Below are positions 13,571 through 22,319 of a stretch of DNA of 64,000 nt, piece after piece; the first letter of the stretch is position 1, and every line of letters begins with the position of its first letter. Source of the DNA: Stomorhina lunata (taxonomy: Eukaryota > Arthropoda > Insecta > Diptera > Rhiniidae). The notes below the pieces were generated by a model, which worked only from the letters and a program-made list of their open reading frames with translations, was not told where the DNA came from and made no database searches. The DNA lies in the NCBI GenBank assembly GCA_933228675.1, contig OW121743.1, positions 108,185,468-108,249,467 on the forward strand, read 5' to 3'. Both the position numbers and the translations under genes were made by a program.

Positions 13571-13916
13571 ATGTGTAGTTCTGATGTTTTAAACAAGTAA
13601 AGTTTTCTATTTAAGTTTTTTTTCGAATGTTTTTATTAAAAATTTTTCTATAAATTTTTTTTTTATTAAATTTTTCTATAAAATTTTTTTAACAAAAATT
13701 TTTCCAAAAAAAAATTTTTTATCAAAATTTTTCTATAAAAAAATTTTTAGCAAGAATTTTTCTATAGAAATTTTTTTTGAAAAATTTTTGATAAAAAAAT
13801 TTTATAGAAAAATTTTATAAAAAAAAAAATTTATAGAAAAATTTTTGATAAAAACATTTGAAAAAAAAAAATTAAGTAGAAAACTTTATCTGTTTAAAAC
13901 ATCAGAACCACACATT
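13571..13916. repeat. Imperfect inverted repeat with array DNA in the loop
   Basis: The left arm at about 13571-13613 (AATGTGTAGTTCTGATG then TTTTAAACAAG) pairs with the right arm at about 13871-13916 (GTTTAAAACATCAGAACC then ACACATT), about 44 bp with a handful of mismatches. AT minisatellite units between the arms are themselves partly inverted (ATTTTTCTATAAA on the left, TTTATAGAAAAAT on the right), so the whole segment can fold. It may be a small TIR element filled with array units. Confidence 0.7.
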
Positions 13917-14415
13917 GATAAAAAATTTTTTTATACATAAATTTTTGAAAAATTTTTAATTTAAAAATTTTTTTATACAATTTTTTGTTTATTAAAAATT
14001 TTTTATAAAACATTTTTTAATAGATTTTTTTTTGTTTTTAATTTTTCTAATGCAAGTTTTTTTTATCAAACATTTTTCTACAGAAAAATATTTTTATCGA
14101 AAATTTTTCTATAGAAAATATTTTTTTTTGAAAATTTTTCTGCAGAAAAAAATTTTAATCAAAAATATTTTAATCAAAAATTTTTCTTTAAAAAAAAATT
14201 TTTAGCGAAAATATTTTTTTAGAAAACTTTTTGATAGAAAAATATTTTTATCGAAAACTTTCACAGAAAAATATTTGTATTGAAAAATTTTCTATAAAAA
14301 ATAATTTTTATCGAAAAAATTTTCAAAGAAATATTTTTTTGTATGAAAATTTTTCTTTAAAGAAATGTTTGTTTTGAAAATATCTAAAAAGAACATTTTT
14401 TTTAAACAATATTTA
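13600..14415. repeat. AT minisatellite array, about 30-bp unit (array 4)
   Basis: Diverged units of the form TTTTTATCGAAAATTTTTC then TATAGAAAATAT. In the same orientation this unit matches the reverse complement of the large 31-bp array at 39440-44110. It ends directly at the conserved block starting near 14425. Confidence 0.8.
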
Positions 14416-14424
14416 CAAAAATAA

Positions 14425-14625
14425 TATTATAGTGGCAACAATGTTCGAGATTATATATCTTTGTTCTAGCGAACTGTATATATTGTTCCAACTGAATGCT
14501 TTTAATACCCATTTTTACGAGTACATCCATGATCGTGGTATTTACGAAAATAACAAAAATTCTTCGGCATCTGGTGGTACGGACTGCCTACGGCTTATTA
14601 TAAGGTTTACATAATAAAAAGTTGT
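14425..14625 (+). repeat. Array-border conserved block, copy 1
   Basis: Starts near GTGGCAACAATGTTCGAG and runs through TGATCGTGGTATTTACG and TTCGGCATCTGGTGG to GGACTGCCTACGG. Related copies lie at about 30012-30285 (+) and 39318-39440 (-), each with an AT array at its 5' side. One frame reads NKNSSASGGTDCLRLI; the third copy reads FKKSSASGGVGCLRLL in the equivalent frame. The family is not recognised. It could be a mobile-element end or a decayed exon fragment. Confidence 0.75.
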
Positions 14626-14860
14626 GTTCTTCCAAATAGTTTTAGAAATTTATCAGCAATCTAAAAGCAAAGTAAATAAGGTGAAAATATCCAATTTTGT
14701 ATTTATGTCATTTTCTTCATTAGGTCTTATATTTAAGAGCTATATTTAAATATGGTCCGATTTTCCCAAAATTTTAGAATTTTGTTACATTTTATACAAA
14801 AATTTTGTATGCGAAAAAAACAAGAAAGATGCATCAAAAACCAAGCATTATACTCATATT
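14626..14860. other. Unique non-coding stretch
   Basis: Short AT-rich spacer between the array-border block and decayed element fragments. A TATGGTCCGATTTT motif (14751-14764) is typical of INE-1-like interiors and suggests a decayed copy, but nothing more can be aligned. Confidence 0.4.
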
Positions 14861-14864
14861 TTAA

Positions 14865-14935
14865 AACGGAATAAATACGAATTATATTGTTTACGAAACC
14901 ATTATTCGGTGATTATCGTCTGAACCAAACCAATC
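14865..14935 (+). mobile_element. Fragment of the ACTGTAGTGTATTGCAC TIR element
   Basis: GAATAAATACGAATTAT and GATTATCGTCTGAAC match, in order, the interior of the TIR element at 16848-17234 (GAATAAATACGAATTATT and GTTATCATCTGAAC). Neither terminus is present, so this is a partial copy. Confidence 0.6.
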
Positions 14936-14944
14936 AATGCAAAT

Positions 14945-15076
14945 AATCGAGTCAGCAAGTGATTTTGAGTGTATTGTTATACTTAAAGTTAAGTATAAAG
15001 CCAAAATTTCTTTGCTTTCCATACTTTAGCACAAACATTTAGTTCATTTGCCACCTATGATGGTATAGGGTATAAT
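14945..15076 (-). mobile_element. Decayed INE-1-like 5' end
   Basis: Sequence GAGTCAGCAAGTGATTTTGA then AGCACAAAC and CCACCTATGATGGTATAGGG parallels the 5' end of copy 2 at 18160-18280 (CGACTCAGAAAGTGATTCTA, AGCACAAAC, CCACCTATGGTGGTGAAGGG). The element is truncated and heavily mutated; its GTCY core is missing. Confidence 0.65.
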
Positions 15077-15079
15077 GAA

Positions 15080-16835
15080 CTATTACAACTCTTAACTGTT
15101 AAACTAAATAATTTGTAGGAGATTTACTTCAATAAATGAATTGAACTCAATAATTTTACTAGAATAAACGATAATTAGTTTAAGGGAAGTACATATGTGA
15201 ATGAAGAACATGCAATGTAATTTACAATGGGACAGAATAAAAAAAATATATTTTTTTTGAAGTGGGTAGTCAGATAAAAATGTAGGTTTACAAGACCTAA
15301 CTAAGGAGATTTTTATTTTAGATTTAAGCACTGGTGTAGAAATTCTGCTATTTATCTCATATGATAAACGAGTTATTTGCATTTTAAAAAAGGTAAAATT
15401 TCGGTTATATTATACTCTTATCTTTTTGGTTGATATGTCTGTTCTGTTTAAAAACAATCGCCAACAGCCAAAATAGCTAAAATATTGTTTTGTATTTTGG
15501 TTCCCTAAGTAGACTTTAAAATACCCAAAATTATTTCATCGATTTAAAAAATATTTTTTTTTTCTAAAATTTGGTTATTTTACCATATATTGAAAACTAC
15601 TGGTCCAATTTTATTGAAAACTACAAAAATGGATTACGAACAAATTTGCCCTTCGGTCGTTTTTTTCACAAGTTTTTTGTTTGGTCAAAGATTTTATAGT
15701 TATTAACATCGCAATTAAATTTGTTTTTGTGGGAATCAAAAAATTGTGATTTTAAAAAATTTATAAAAAAATTAAAATAACAAAAACTTATCGTTTGTCG
15801 GCGACCATAAAACTATGAATAAGCTAAATAATATAAGCCTTATATAATGCAAAATGAATCGATAGGTAGTGATTTTAAAAAATAATAAAATAAAAATGAA
15901 AATATCGAATTTTATTGAAATACAATGCAAAATTCATCGATTGGTAGCGATTTTAAAAAATAATAAAATAAAAATGAAAATATCGAACTTTATTGAAACG
16001 TTTTTCATTTTAATTCAATTATTAAAGAAAAAAATTAAACAAGGCTACAATTTTGAGTATAGTTTCATGGGACTTGTCATTAAATATTTTTTTAATACAA
16101 GGGCAAAGCCTGTTCAAAATAAACAAAATCATTCAAAATTTGGAAGTACCTCCCACACAACTTTCTTCCAGGAACATGGTTTTATGTTCCTCAAAGCTAC
16201 AAATTTGCTTTTATCTTTATGGAATTTGCCACAGACATGTTTTTTTTATCAGTGGCACTATTGCAATTGAAATTTACTAAAATCGGGACATTATTAGGAA
16301 TACCTCCCATAGGCCTCACTTCCTGGATTTGAGATTTCGACCACACATTTCAATATATATTTTGATAAAATTTGAATGAAATATTGCCTTTATTAACAGA
16401 TATCACTGCACAAAATTTTGTTGAAATCCTATACTACTGACAACAGTTATTTTATTGAGTCAAAATTCACAAAAAAGCTTTTAAATCTGAAGATAATGAC
16501 AATTTTCCATATATTGAATACATATATTGAATCCATATATTGAATACATATTTCTTGTATAAACTGTAACCCAAATGGTAAATTTCGCGAAATTCTCATA
16601 TAAGACTAAAAAACTTAAATAGCTTAAGTACAAAATTGAGTATTTCCATTTCATTTACTTTATTGTAAATTAATTTACCATTTATTTATGGAATTTCGGG
16701 AAGTAGGTTTTATTATCGTGTAAAAATTTTTTAGGTTTTTATAATCTTCGATTTTTTATGAATTTTTTAAAATTAAAATTTTGCAAAAATTAAAAAAATG
16801 CAAAAAGGTTTTCAAAATTTTAGGACATCAAACAT
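15080..16835. other. Mostly unique non-coding stretch with a 78-bp tandem duplication
   Basis: No gene supported. A direct duplication with a 78-bp offset lies at about 15846-16000: GATTTTAAAAAATAATAAAA occurs at 15871 and again at 15949, each preceded by a version of ATCGAT-GGTAG and followed by AAAATATCGAA. The 133-codon open frame spanning it is not credible, because part of it is just this duplication read twice. Phrases at 16290-16330 (AATACCTCCCATAGGCC) resemble eroded INE-1-like interiors. Confidence 0.55.
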
Positions 16836-16847
16836 TTAATTAAAAAG

Positions 16848-17234
16848 ACTGTAGTGTATTGCACGAAAATACCAATTTACTACAATTATTTATTATAGTA
16901 ATAAATAGTTTTTTGATAAAACCAAAAAATGTTGCTGGGGAAACCTTTCCACGACGTGTTTCGATGGTTGATTTTTCCATCTCATCAGGAGGATTATCCC
17001 TAATTCTAGACATACGTAAGCCACATATCATATATTATTTAAGGGACAGAATAAATACGAATTATTATTGTGTCCAACAAACATCAACACAAAGCGAAGG
17101 TTATCATCTGAACAGAAACACACAAACATTTTTCAGTTTTATCATTTCTTTATTTCCCACACTTTTGTGTTGCTTTGTTGGCGACTAAGACGCCAATTGT
17201 AATAAATTGGAATCTTAGTGCAATACACTACAGT
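16848..17234 (+). mobile_element. TIR DNA transposon remnant or MITE, 387 bp
   Basis: Perfect 17-bp terminal inverted repeats, ACTGTAGTGTATTGCAC at 16848-16864 and its reverse complement at 17218-17234. The similarity continues inward: CCAATTTACTACAATT on the left against the complement of AATTGTAATAAATTGG on the right, giving about 40 bp per end. AATTAAAAAG also lies just outside both ends in inverted orientation, so the true termini may be slightly further out. The interior has no transposase. A diverged copy lies at 28635-28932 (-). Confidence 0.85.
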
Positions 17235-17409
17235 AAAACTTTTTAATTAAAAAAAATATTTTTTTTTGACTATAAAGTGCAAATAACTCAGAATATGTTG
17301 AAAATATAAAAATATTATTTTAAAGCTGCTAAAAGATAATTTTATTTACTATTCTATTCTGTAACTTTTAATAAAATCCGACTACCAGTTCTGAAGAAAT
17401 GATGAAATC

Positions 17410-17490
17410 TGTGCTGTGGCTTAGTTGGTTAGCACGTCGACTACTAAGCATAACATATCATATTCAGCCTTGGTTCGATCTCGGTCTCGG
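17410..17490 (+). ncRNA. tRNA-like SINE head (pol III A and B boxes)
   Basis: TGGCTTAGTTGG (17417-17428) fits a tRNA A box and GGTTCGATCTC (17472-17482) fits a B box, about 45 bp apart. The sequence between does not form a normal anticodon arm, so it is not a functional tRNA gene. It is best read as the 5' part of a tRNA-derived SINE, apparently interrupted by the INE-1-like copy starting at 17527. Confidence 0.6.
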
Positions 17491-17526
17491 ACACATTAAC
17501 TTCTGTCATTATTAATTTATATTAAA

Positions 17527-18280
17527 ACAAGTAAGAAAGTGCTATAGTCGGTCAAGCCCGACCATACAATACCCTTCGCCACTAAGGTCAAAGGTATTAT
17601 TTTTCCTGTATAAAGACAAATATTTGCTAAATTTTGCCATCATACAAACATTTTCTCAAAACTTATATATTTAAGCAATTTCCGTCATTTGGACTTATAT
17701 GAGAGCTAGGGTGAAATGGGGAAATGTGTTGGTTACAAAAACTATGTATGCAAAAAACAAACTTAAAATTCCCATTATCTTTAGAGTTACGTGCGTTTTA
17801 GTAATTTTTGTCTCATTTAGAGCGTTTTTAAAGAAAAGTTTGTATGGGAGCTATGGTCAAATGTGGACCGATTTTAACAAAATTTAGTACAGTAATTTAA
17901 GTTTACATAAGCAGTATTTGATTAAAATTTCATGAAAAAATATTGATATTTGAGACCAATATATCAATTCCGGGAAGTGGGACCTATGGGAGCTACCATA
18001 AATAATGGACCGATTTTGACGAATTTCAATAGCCAAAGTCCCGTTAACAAAAAAATGATTTGTGCCAAATTTCATTAAATTATCTTCAGAATTGCGACCT
18101 GTAGTTTGATTACAAGCTTTACATAGGAGTCCAGCCAGCCAGACGGACGGACATAGCTAAATCGACTCAGAAAGTGATTCTAAGCCTATTGGTATACTAA
18201 AAGGTATGTGTAAGACATGCGTTACATACATCAGCACAAACTTATAATACCCTTTCCACCTATGGTGGTGAAGGGTATAA
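17527..18280 (-). mobile_element. INE-1/DINE-1-like element, copy 2
   Basis: Read on the minus strand, it starts at TTATACCCTTCACCACC and folds onto GGTGGAAAGGGTAT. It then passes a GAGTCGATTTAGC motif and a very short GTCY microsatellite, and ends in a GTCGGGCTTGACCGAC hairpin plus CTTACTTGT. The motif before the microsatellite closely matches the equivalent segment of Drosophila INE-1. It is about 90% similar by eye to copy 3 at 59371-60176. Non-coding and non-autonomous. Confidence 0.88.
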
Positions 18281-18467
18281 TTAGTAATTGCAGCATTCTC
18301 CATCGGCGGTTAGCTCTACAGCAATAACACGCTGCCGATGTAAAATAAATAAAATTGGCTGTAGAACAAAAAGCTATACTAAACAATGTTTCTAAATAAG
18401 AACAACTTCACTGTTCTAAAAAATAAGTGGAAATACTATCCCCTTTCCATAGAAGGTAACAAAATTC
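18281..18467. other. Short unique stretch with a hairpin
   Basis: CATCGGC and GCCGATG form an inverted pair at about 18302-18340. It may be the displaced 3' portion of the SINE that starts at 17410, but no sequence match proves this. Confidence 0.35.
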
Positions 18468-18713
18468 GTATATCGATGGCTTAATATAAAGAAGGCCTAA
18501 CTCGATTTATTGTTACTTTACAGGGGAAGGAAAAAAAATATTAATAAAACTTTTAAATGATAAGTAAAATGTTTTACTTTTTTTTCATAAAAAATTGTTT
18601 TAAAATTTTTGTTGTATCTGAAATTATACGAATTTTATTAACTTTTTTCCTTTTCCAGTGAAGTAAAAAAAAATCGAGTTAGTCTTTTTTTATATTAAGA
18701 CATCGATATATTC
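18468..18713. mobile_element. MITE with ~85-bp inverted arms
   Basis: The left arm (TATATCGATGGCTTAATATA ... CTAACTCGATTTA) pairs with the right arm ending TTAATA... as the reverse complement TATATCGATGTCTTAATATA ... CTAACTCGATTTT. Arms are about 85 bp with roughly 85-90% identity; the loop is about 80 bp. No coding capacity. It lies just before the foldback element at 18727. Confidence 0.8.
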
Positions 18714-18726
18714 TATATACCTACAA

Positions 18727-19262
18727 TTGTATATAAGAGCATACAAAAAAAAGTTATGTCAGTCACCCCCTAGCATTAAAGATAATGTTAAAACAATTCC
18801 AAAAAATATTTTTTTTATTATACTATTTTGTTCACTGTGTCGCCATTTTAAATCCGATCATAACATTTTAGATATCGGTGTTCGCGGCTCTGTAAGGGCT
18901 ATATTTCTCTCTTTGATAGTTTTTTACTACCACGTCAATTTAAATAGTCATAACTTTTAAAAACTAGATTTTTACTCGGTTTGATTAGGGTGGGTACGAC
19001 TCGAATTTTAAAAAGTTATGACTAGAAATTGATGAGGTTGCAAAAAACTATCAAAAAGAGAAATGTAGCCCTTAAGAAGCCCTGAAAATCGATATATAAA
19101 TTGTTATGATCGGATTTAAAATAGCGACACAGTGAACAAAATAGTAAAAGGGCGATATTTGTAGACGTGGTAAAAAAAAAATTTTTTTTAGAATTATTTT
19201 TATATTATCTTTAATCCTAGGGGGTGACTGACTCAACTTTTTTTTTCGAACCACTCTATTGT
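18727..19262. mobile_element. Foldback element, ~230-bp inverted arms
   Basis: The left arm (about 18735-18965) and right arm (about 19000-19255) are inverted copies. Both read AGTCAGTCACCCCCTA outward-in (the right one GTTGAGTCAGTCACCCCCTA on the minus strand), then TTTTGTTCACTGTGTCGC, ATCCGATCATAAC and AAAGTTATGAC. Mirror-image open frames on the two strands are a consequence of this symmetry. The centre carries AGGGTGGGTACGACTCG. Confidence 0.85.
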
Positions 19263-19670
19263 ACATTGATAGAAAAATAAAATTTTGGACCTTTATTATA
19301 TACAGAAAACCAAAACGAATAGTAAAAAATATAGTGATAATAAAATGTAACGGAAAAATTGAATTTTGCTGACTAGTGTAATCGCTTTACGTTTTGACGG
19401 GTTTTACCACAGACATTTTTAGTGAATTTAGAAGTCATTAATAAATTTAGTAGTCTTTGAAATTTTCCAATTATTTTATTCTGCCCCAATGTGCGTTGTA
19501 ACTAAGTGTTTAATCATATTTCCTGATATTCGATTTAACAGTACTTAATGCTAAATACGATGCGTGTTGCATGTTTGGACAACAATTATCGGAATTAAAA
19601 AAAAATTCAAATAAGTACAAAATAGCTCAACTATTATTAGTTTAATGGAACATGTTATTTCCGAAGAAAT
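19263..19670. other. Upstream flank of the acyl-CoA synthetase gene
   Basis: Unique AT-rich sequence with no recognised repeat or gene; presumed intergenic. Any distal regulatory elements of the downstream gene would lie here, but none can be named from sequence alone. Confidence 0.5.
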
Positions 19671-19702
19671 TATAAATTTTGCTATTTAAATCACAACAAC
19701 TA
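19671..19702 (+). promoter_or_regulatory. Candidate TATA box and start region
   Basis: TATAAATTTT at 19671 lies about 80 bp before the chosen start codon; a start site about 30 bp downstream would fall in TCACAACAACT (19691-19701). No strong initiator is visible. In DNA this AT-rich a TATAAA match is weak evidence. Confidence 0.35.
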
Positions 19703-19750
19703 AATTTAGATGTAATCTTGCTTAATATTTTGCTTAAAACGCACGCCAAC

Positions 19751-21655
19751 ATGAAAATCGAATTTGATACGGAATCAAAAATTTGGAAATCCTTGAATTA
19801 CATGCATGAGGATTATGTTAAACATTTCATTGGTGAAGTGTTTATGGAAAATGTGAAAAAGATTCCGAAAGACAAGGTCTTAGAATGGCATTACGATACA
19901 GGTATTACTAAGACTTTGGAGGATATACACCGAGATTCTATAACGGTGGCCATGAATTTGCAGAGATTGGGTGTTAAGAGGGGAGATGTGGTAGTTTTCC
20001 ATTCCATGGTGAATAGTAAGCTAAGTAGCTTGGCCCTGGGAGCCTTAATGCTGGGAGCTGTGGTGAATTTTTATGAGACTACTTTTAAGAAAGGTAGAAT
20101 TTAACAAAAATTTAAATTGAAATTTTTTTTAATATATTTTGCTTTTTTAGAGGCCGCTAATTATACCTTGAGCTTACTGAATCCCAAAGTTTTATTGTAT
20201 GAGGAGAAATACAAATCCACAATTTTAGAAATTTTGAAAGATACAGACTTACCGCTTTTAAAGTATCAAATATCCATTGATGGAAAATCTGCCATCAGTG
20301 TGGATAATGTTTTGCTTAAGCGTATTTCCTTTGTAACACTCGAGAGCTTTCGTCTACCTAAATTAGGAGACCCCCAAAAACAAACAGCTTTTTTACTATT
20401 TACATCGGGTTCGACTGACCTACCCAAAGCTGTGGCCTTAAGTCATTCCCAAATGTTGCATGGCATGGTTTCATTTTGGTCTAAGCCTAATGGTTCTTCA
20501 ATATTAAACCCAGATTCTATATTATTCTCTCTAAGTCCCATACGCTGGATTAGTCAGGTGATTCTAATGATGCAATCTCTTTTAATGGGTCTCAAGAGAG
20601 TTTATGGTAACAGCTTTCCAGCGGGAGAATATGGCCGAGAAATTATTAGAAAAGGAAAAGTAACACACTTTTTTAGCCCACCCTCGGTTTTCAAGGAGAT
20701 CGTACTGTCGATACAAACTCAGGATATGGAAGCTTTAAGCTCTGTTAAGGCCATTTATTTGGGAGGAGAAGATCCGGGACAAACTGTTATAGATATGGCT
20801 CGTAAACTAGCTCCCCAAGCCGAGATAATGCGCTGCTATGGCATGACGGAATTGGCGGGTATAACCTCTTGTGATTATCATATTAATGGGGGATATATAG
20901 TTCCAGGCGTGGAACTTAAGTTACTAGATGATCATCTTAAACCTGTAGGTCCCAATCAAAAGGGTCAGCTGTGCTTTCGTTTGCCTATGCCCTTTTTGGG
21001 TTATCACAAAATTGAAACCAAAAATACATATTACAGTGATGGCTTTCTTAATACCGGAGATTATGGTTATGTAGATAATAATAAAGCTCTACATGTGCTG
21101 GCTAGATATAAGGATTTAGTAAGAGCCCAAGAGGTCATAGTAAGTTTAAATTACAGAAAAATTTAATTCTCTAGAAATCACTTTCAATTCCATTTCTATA
21201 CAATTTTCACTTTTTATTATTTTCTAAATTCTACTAAATAGTTAATACCCAGTGAAGTAGAGAAATTAGTTTGTTCTCTATCCAGCATTTTTGCCTCCAC
21301 ATTAGTGGGTTATCGCACTTCCAATACGGATGTAGAGGATAAAGGAGCTTTGTACATTGTTAAACAATTGCAAACCATTAACACACATGAAAATCAGGAA
21401 CAGGAAAATGAGAGGCAGCCTGTCAATGGCTTAGTGATGTCGAAGGAAGACGAGGAGGAGGTAGGGAGGAGCAAGGATATTGAGAATGAAGTGCTGAAAG
21501 TTGAAGTTAAAAAATTACTAGAAAATCATTTGAAATGCAATGAATCGTGTATAATACGCCTCGTTAACATTATTGAAAAACTTCCACTGACGTCATGTGG
21601 AAAAGTGGATAAACCGGCTTTAATTGAATTGGCAAAAACATTAGATATGGAGTAA
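19751..21655 (+). CDS. Acyl-CoA synthetase / luciferase-like AMP-binding enzyme, 3 exons
   Basis: Predicted ANL-superfamily enzyme that would adenylate a carboxylic acid with ATP and transfer it to CoA; the substrate is unknown. Exons 19751-20093, 20151-21139 and 21242-21655 give 581 residues, within the family's size range. Start ATG 19751 is the first in-frame ATG and has a fly-like CCAAC context. Motifs: TSGSTDLPK P-loop (199-207), YGMTE (344-348), TGD (416-418), RYKD (433-436), PSEVE (447-451) and C-terminal LTSCGKVDK, whose K565 matches the catalytic lysine. Oddities: Asp204 where Gly is usual in the P-loop, and a hydrophilic acidic insert at about 488-525. It ends in DME, so no C-terminal peroxisomal SKL signal. 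Resembles fly luciferin 4-monooxygenase-like / 4-coumarate-CoA ligase-like paralogues. No frameshift or in-frame stop; judged intact. Confidence 0.9.
20094..20150 (+). other. Intron 1 (57 bp)
   Basis: Donor AAG|GTAGAAT and acceptor GCTTTTTTAG|AGGCC. Splitting a Glu codon (G + AG) joins FYETTFKK to EAANYTLSLL in frame. The short length and T-rich acceptor tract are typical of small fly introns. Confidence 0.9.
21140..21241 (+). other. Intron 2 (102 bp)
   Basis: Donor ATA|GTAAGT and acceptor CTACTAAATAG|TTAATACCC. Phase 0: ...AQEVI joins LIPSEVEKLV, restoring the conserved RxKD ... PxEvE segment, which supports these borders over the alternative AG near 21173. Confidence 0.88.
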
Positions 21656-21743
21656 TTAGCGGTTATAGGGATATTAGAAATACATACAATTTTCTATTTA
21701 GATATGTATAGATAGAAATAGCTAAATAATCCTAATACTTAAA

Positions 21744-21749
21744 AATAAA
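21744..21749 (+). terminator. Polyadenylation signal AATAAA
   Basis: AATAAA about 90 bp after the stop codon of the acyl-CoA synthetase, a plausible end for a short 3' UTR. The hexamer is common in AT-rich DNA, so support comes from position. Confidence 0.6.
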
Positions 21750-21755
21750 GGTTTT

Positions 21756-22319
21756 AAGTACCATTTGGAGTCCAAAAATAATGAAACAATTTAAAGCTTT
21801 TAAAGCTCTTTTGTTGAATATAGCTTTAGAAATTTTAAACTAATTTTATTTTAAAATCTCGTTTTAAGTTAAATGGTATAAGTCATTTAAAAGTATTTTC
21901 AATTTGTTGCCAAATATAAAACCATATAAGATCTTTATATACATATACACACACATACATAAATCGACACTCATCACTTAATTTTTAAAATTGCCAAAGC
22001 TTAGTTCCTTTTCAAATGTTTCATTTCCTTCCCTTTTAAAAATCATCAAAAAACAAGTAGAAAATTCACACTTAGATAATGGAATTTTATGAAATGTTCA
22101 TGTTCAAACAGCTGACGACTTCCTAGAGGCGAACAACAATAGAGTTTAATAGTACAATGGGCGTAATTTTTCTAAAAATTAAAATATGAAAAATTTTACA
22201 CATCATTGATTTCAAGACAACATCAGAATGAGACAAAGTCTCAGTTGGAATCCATGTAACAGACCAAAGTTCATGTATAAGACATTAGATTTGAAATTTT
22301 TCTACAGAAGAAGTTGAGG
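21756..22319. other. Unique non-coding stretch
   Basis: Downstream flank of the enzyme gene; no gene or element recognised. A short CA-rich run (ACATATACACACACATAC) lies at about 21941-21958. Confidence 0.5.

Noticed and set aside
15869..16270. 133-codon open frame (+)
   Set aside because: Its N-terminal half is the 78-bp duplication read twice; the rest lies in eroded element-like sequence.
18727..19266. Two similar peptides encoded on opposite strands
   Set aside because: A consequence of the foldback element's symmetry, not a gene pair.
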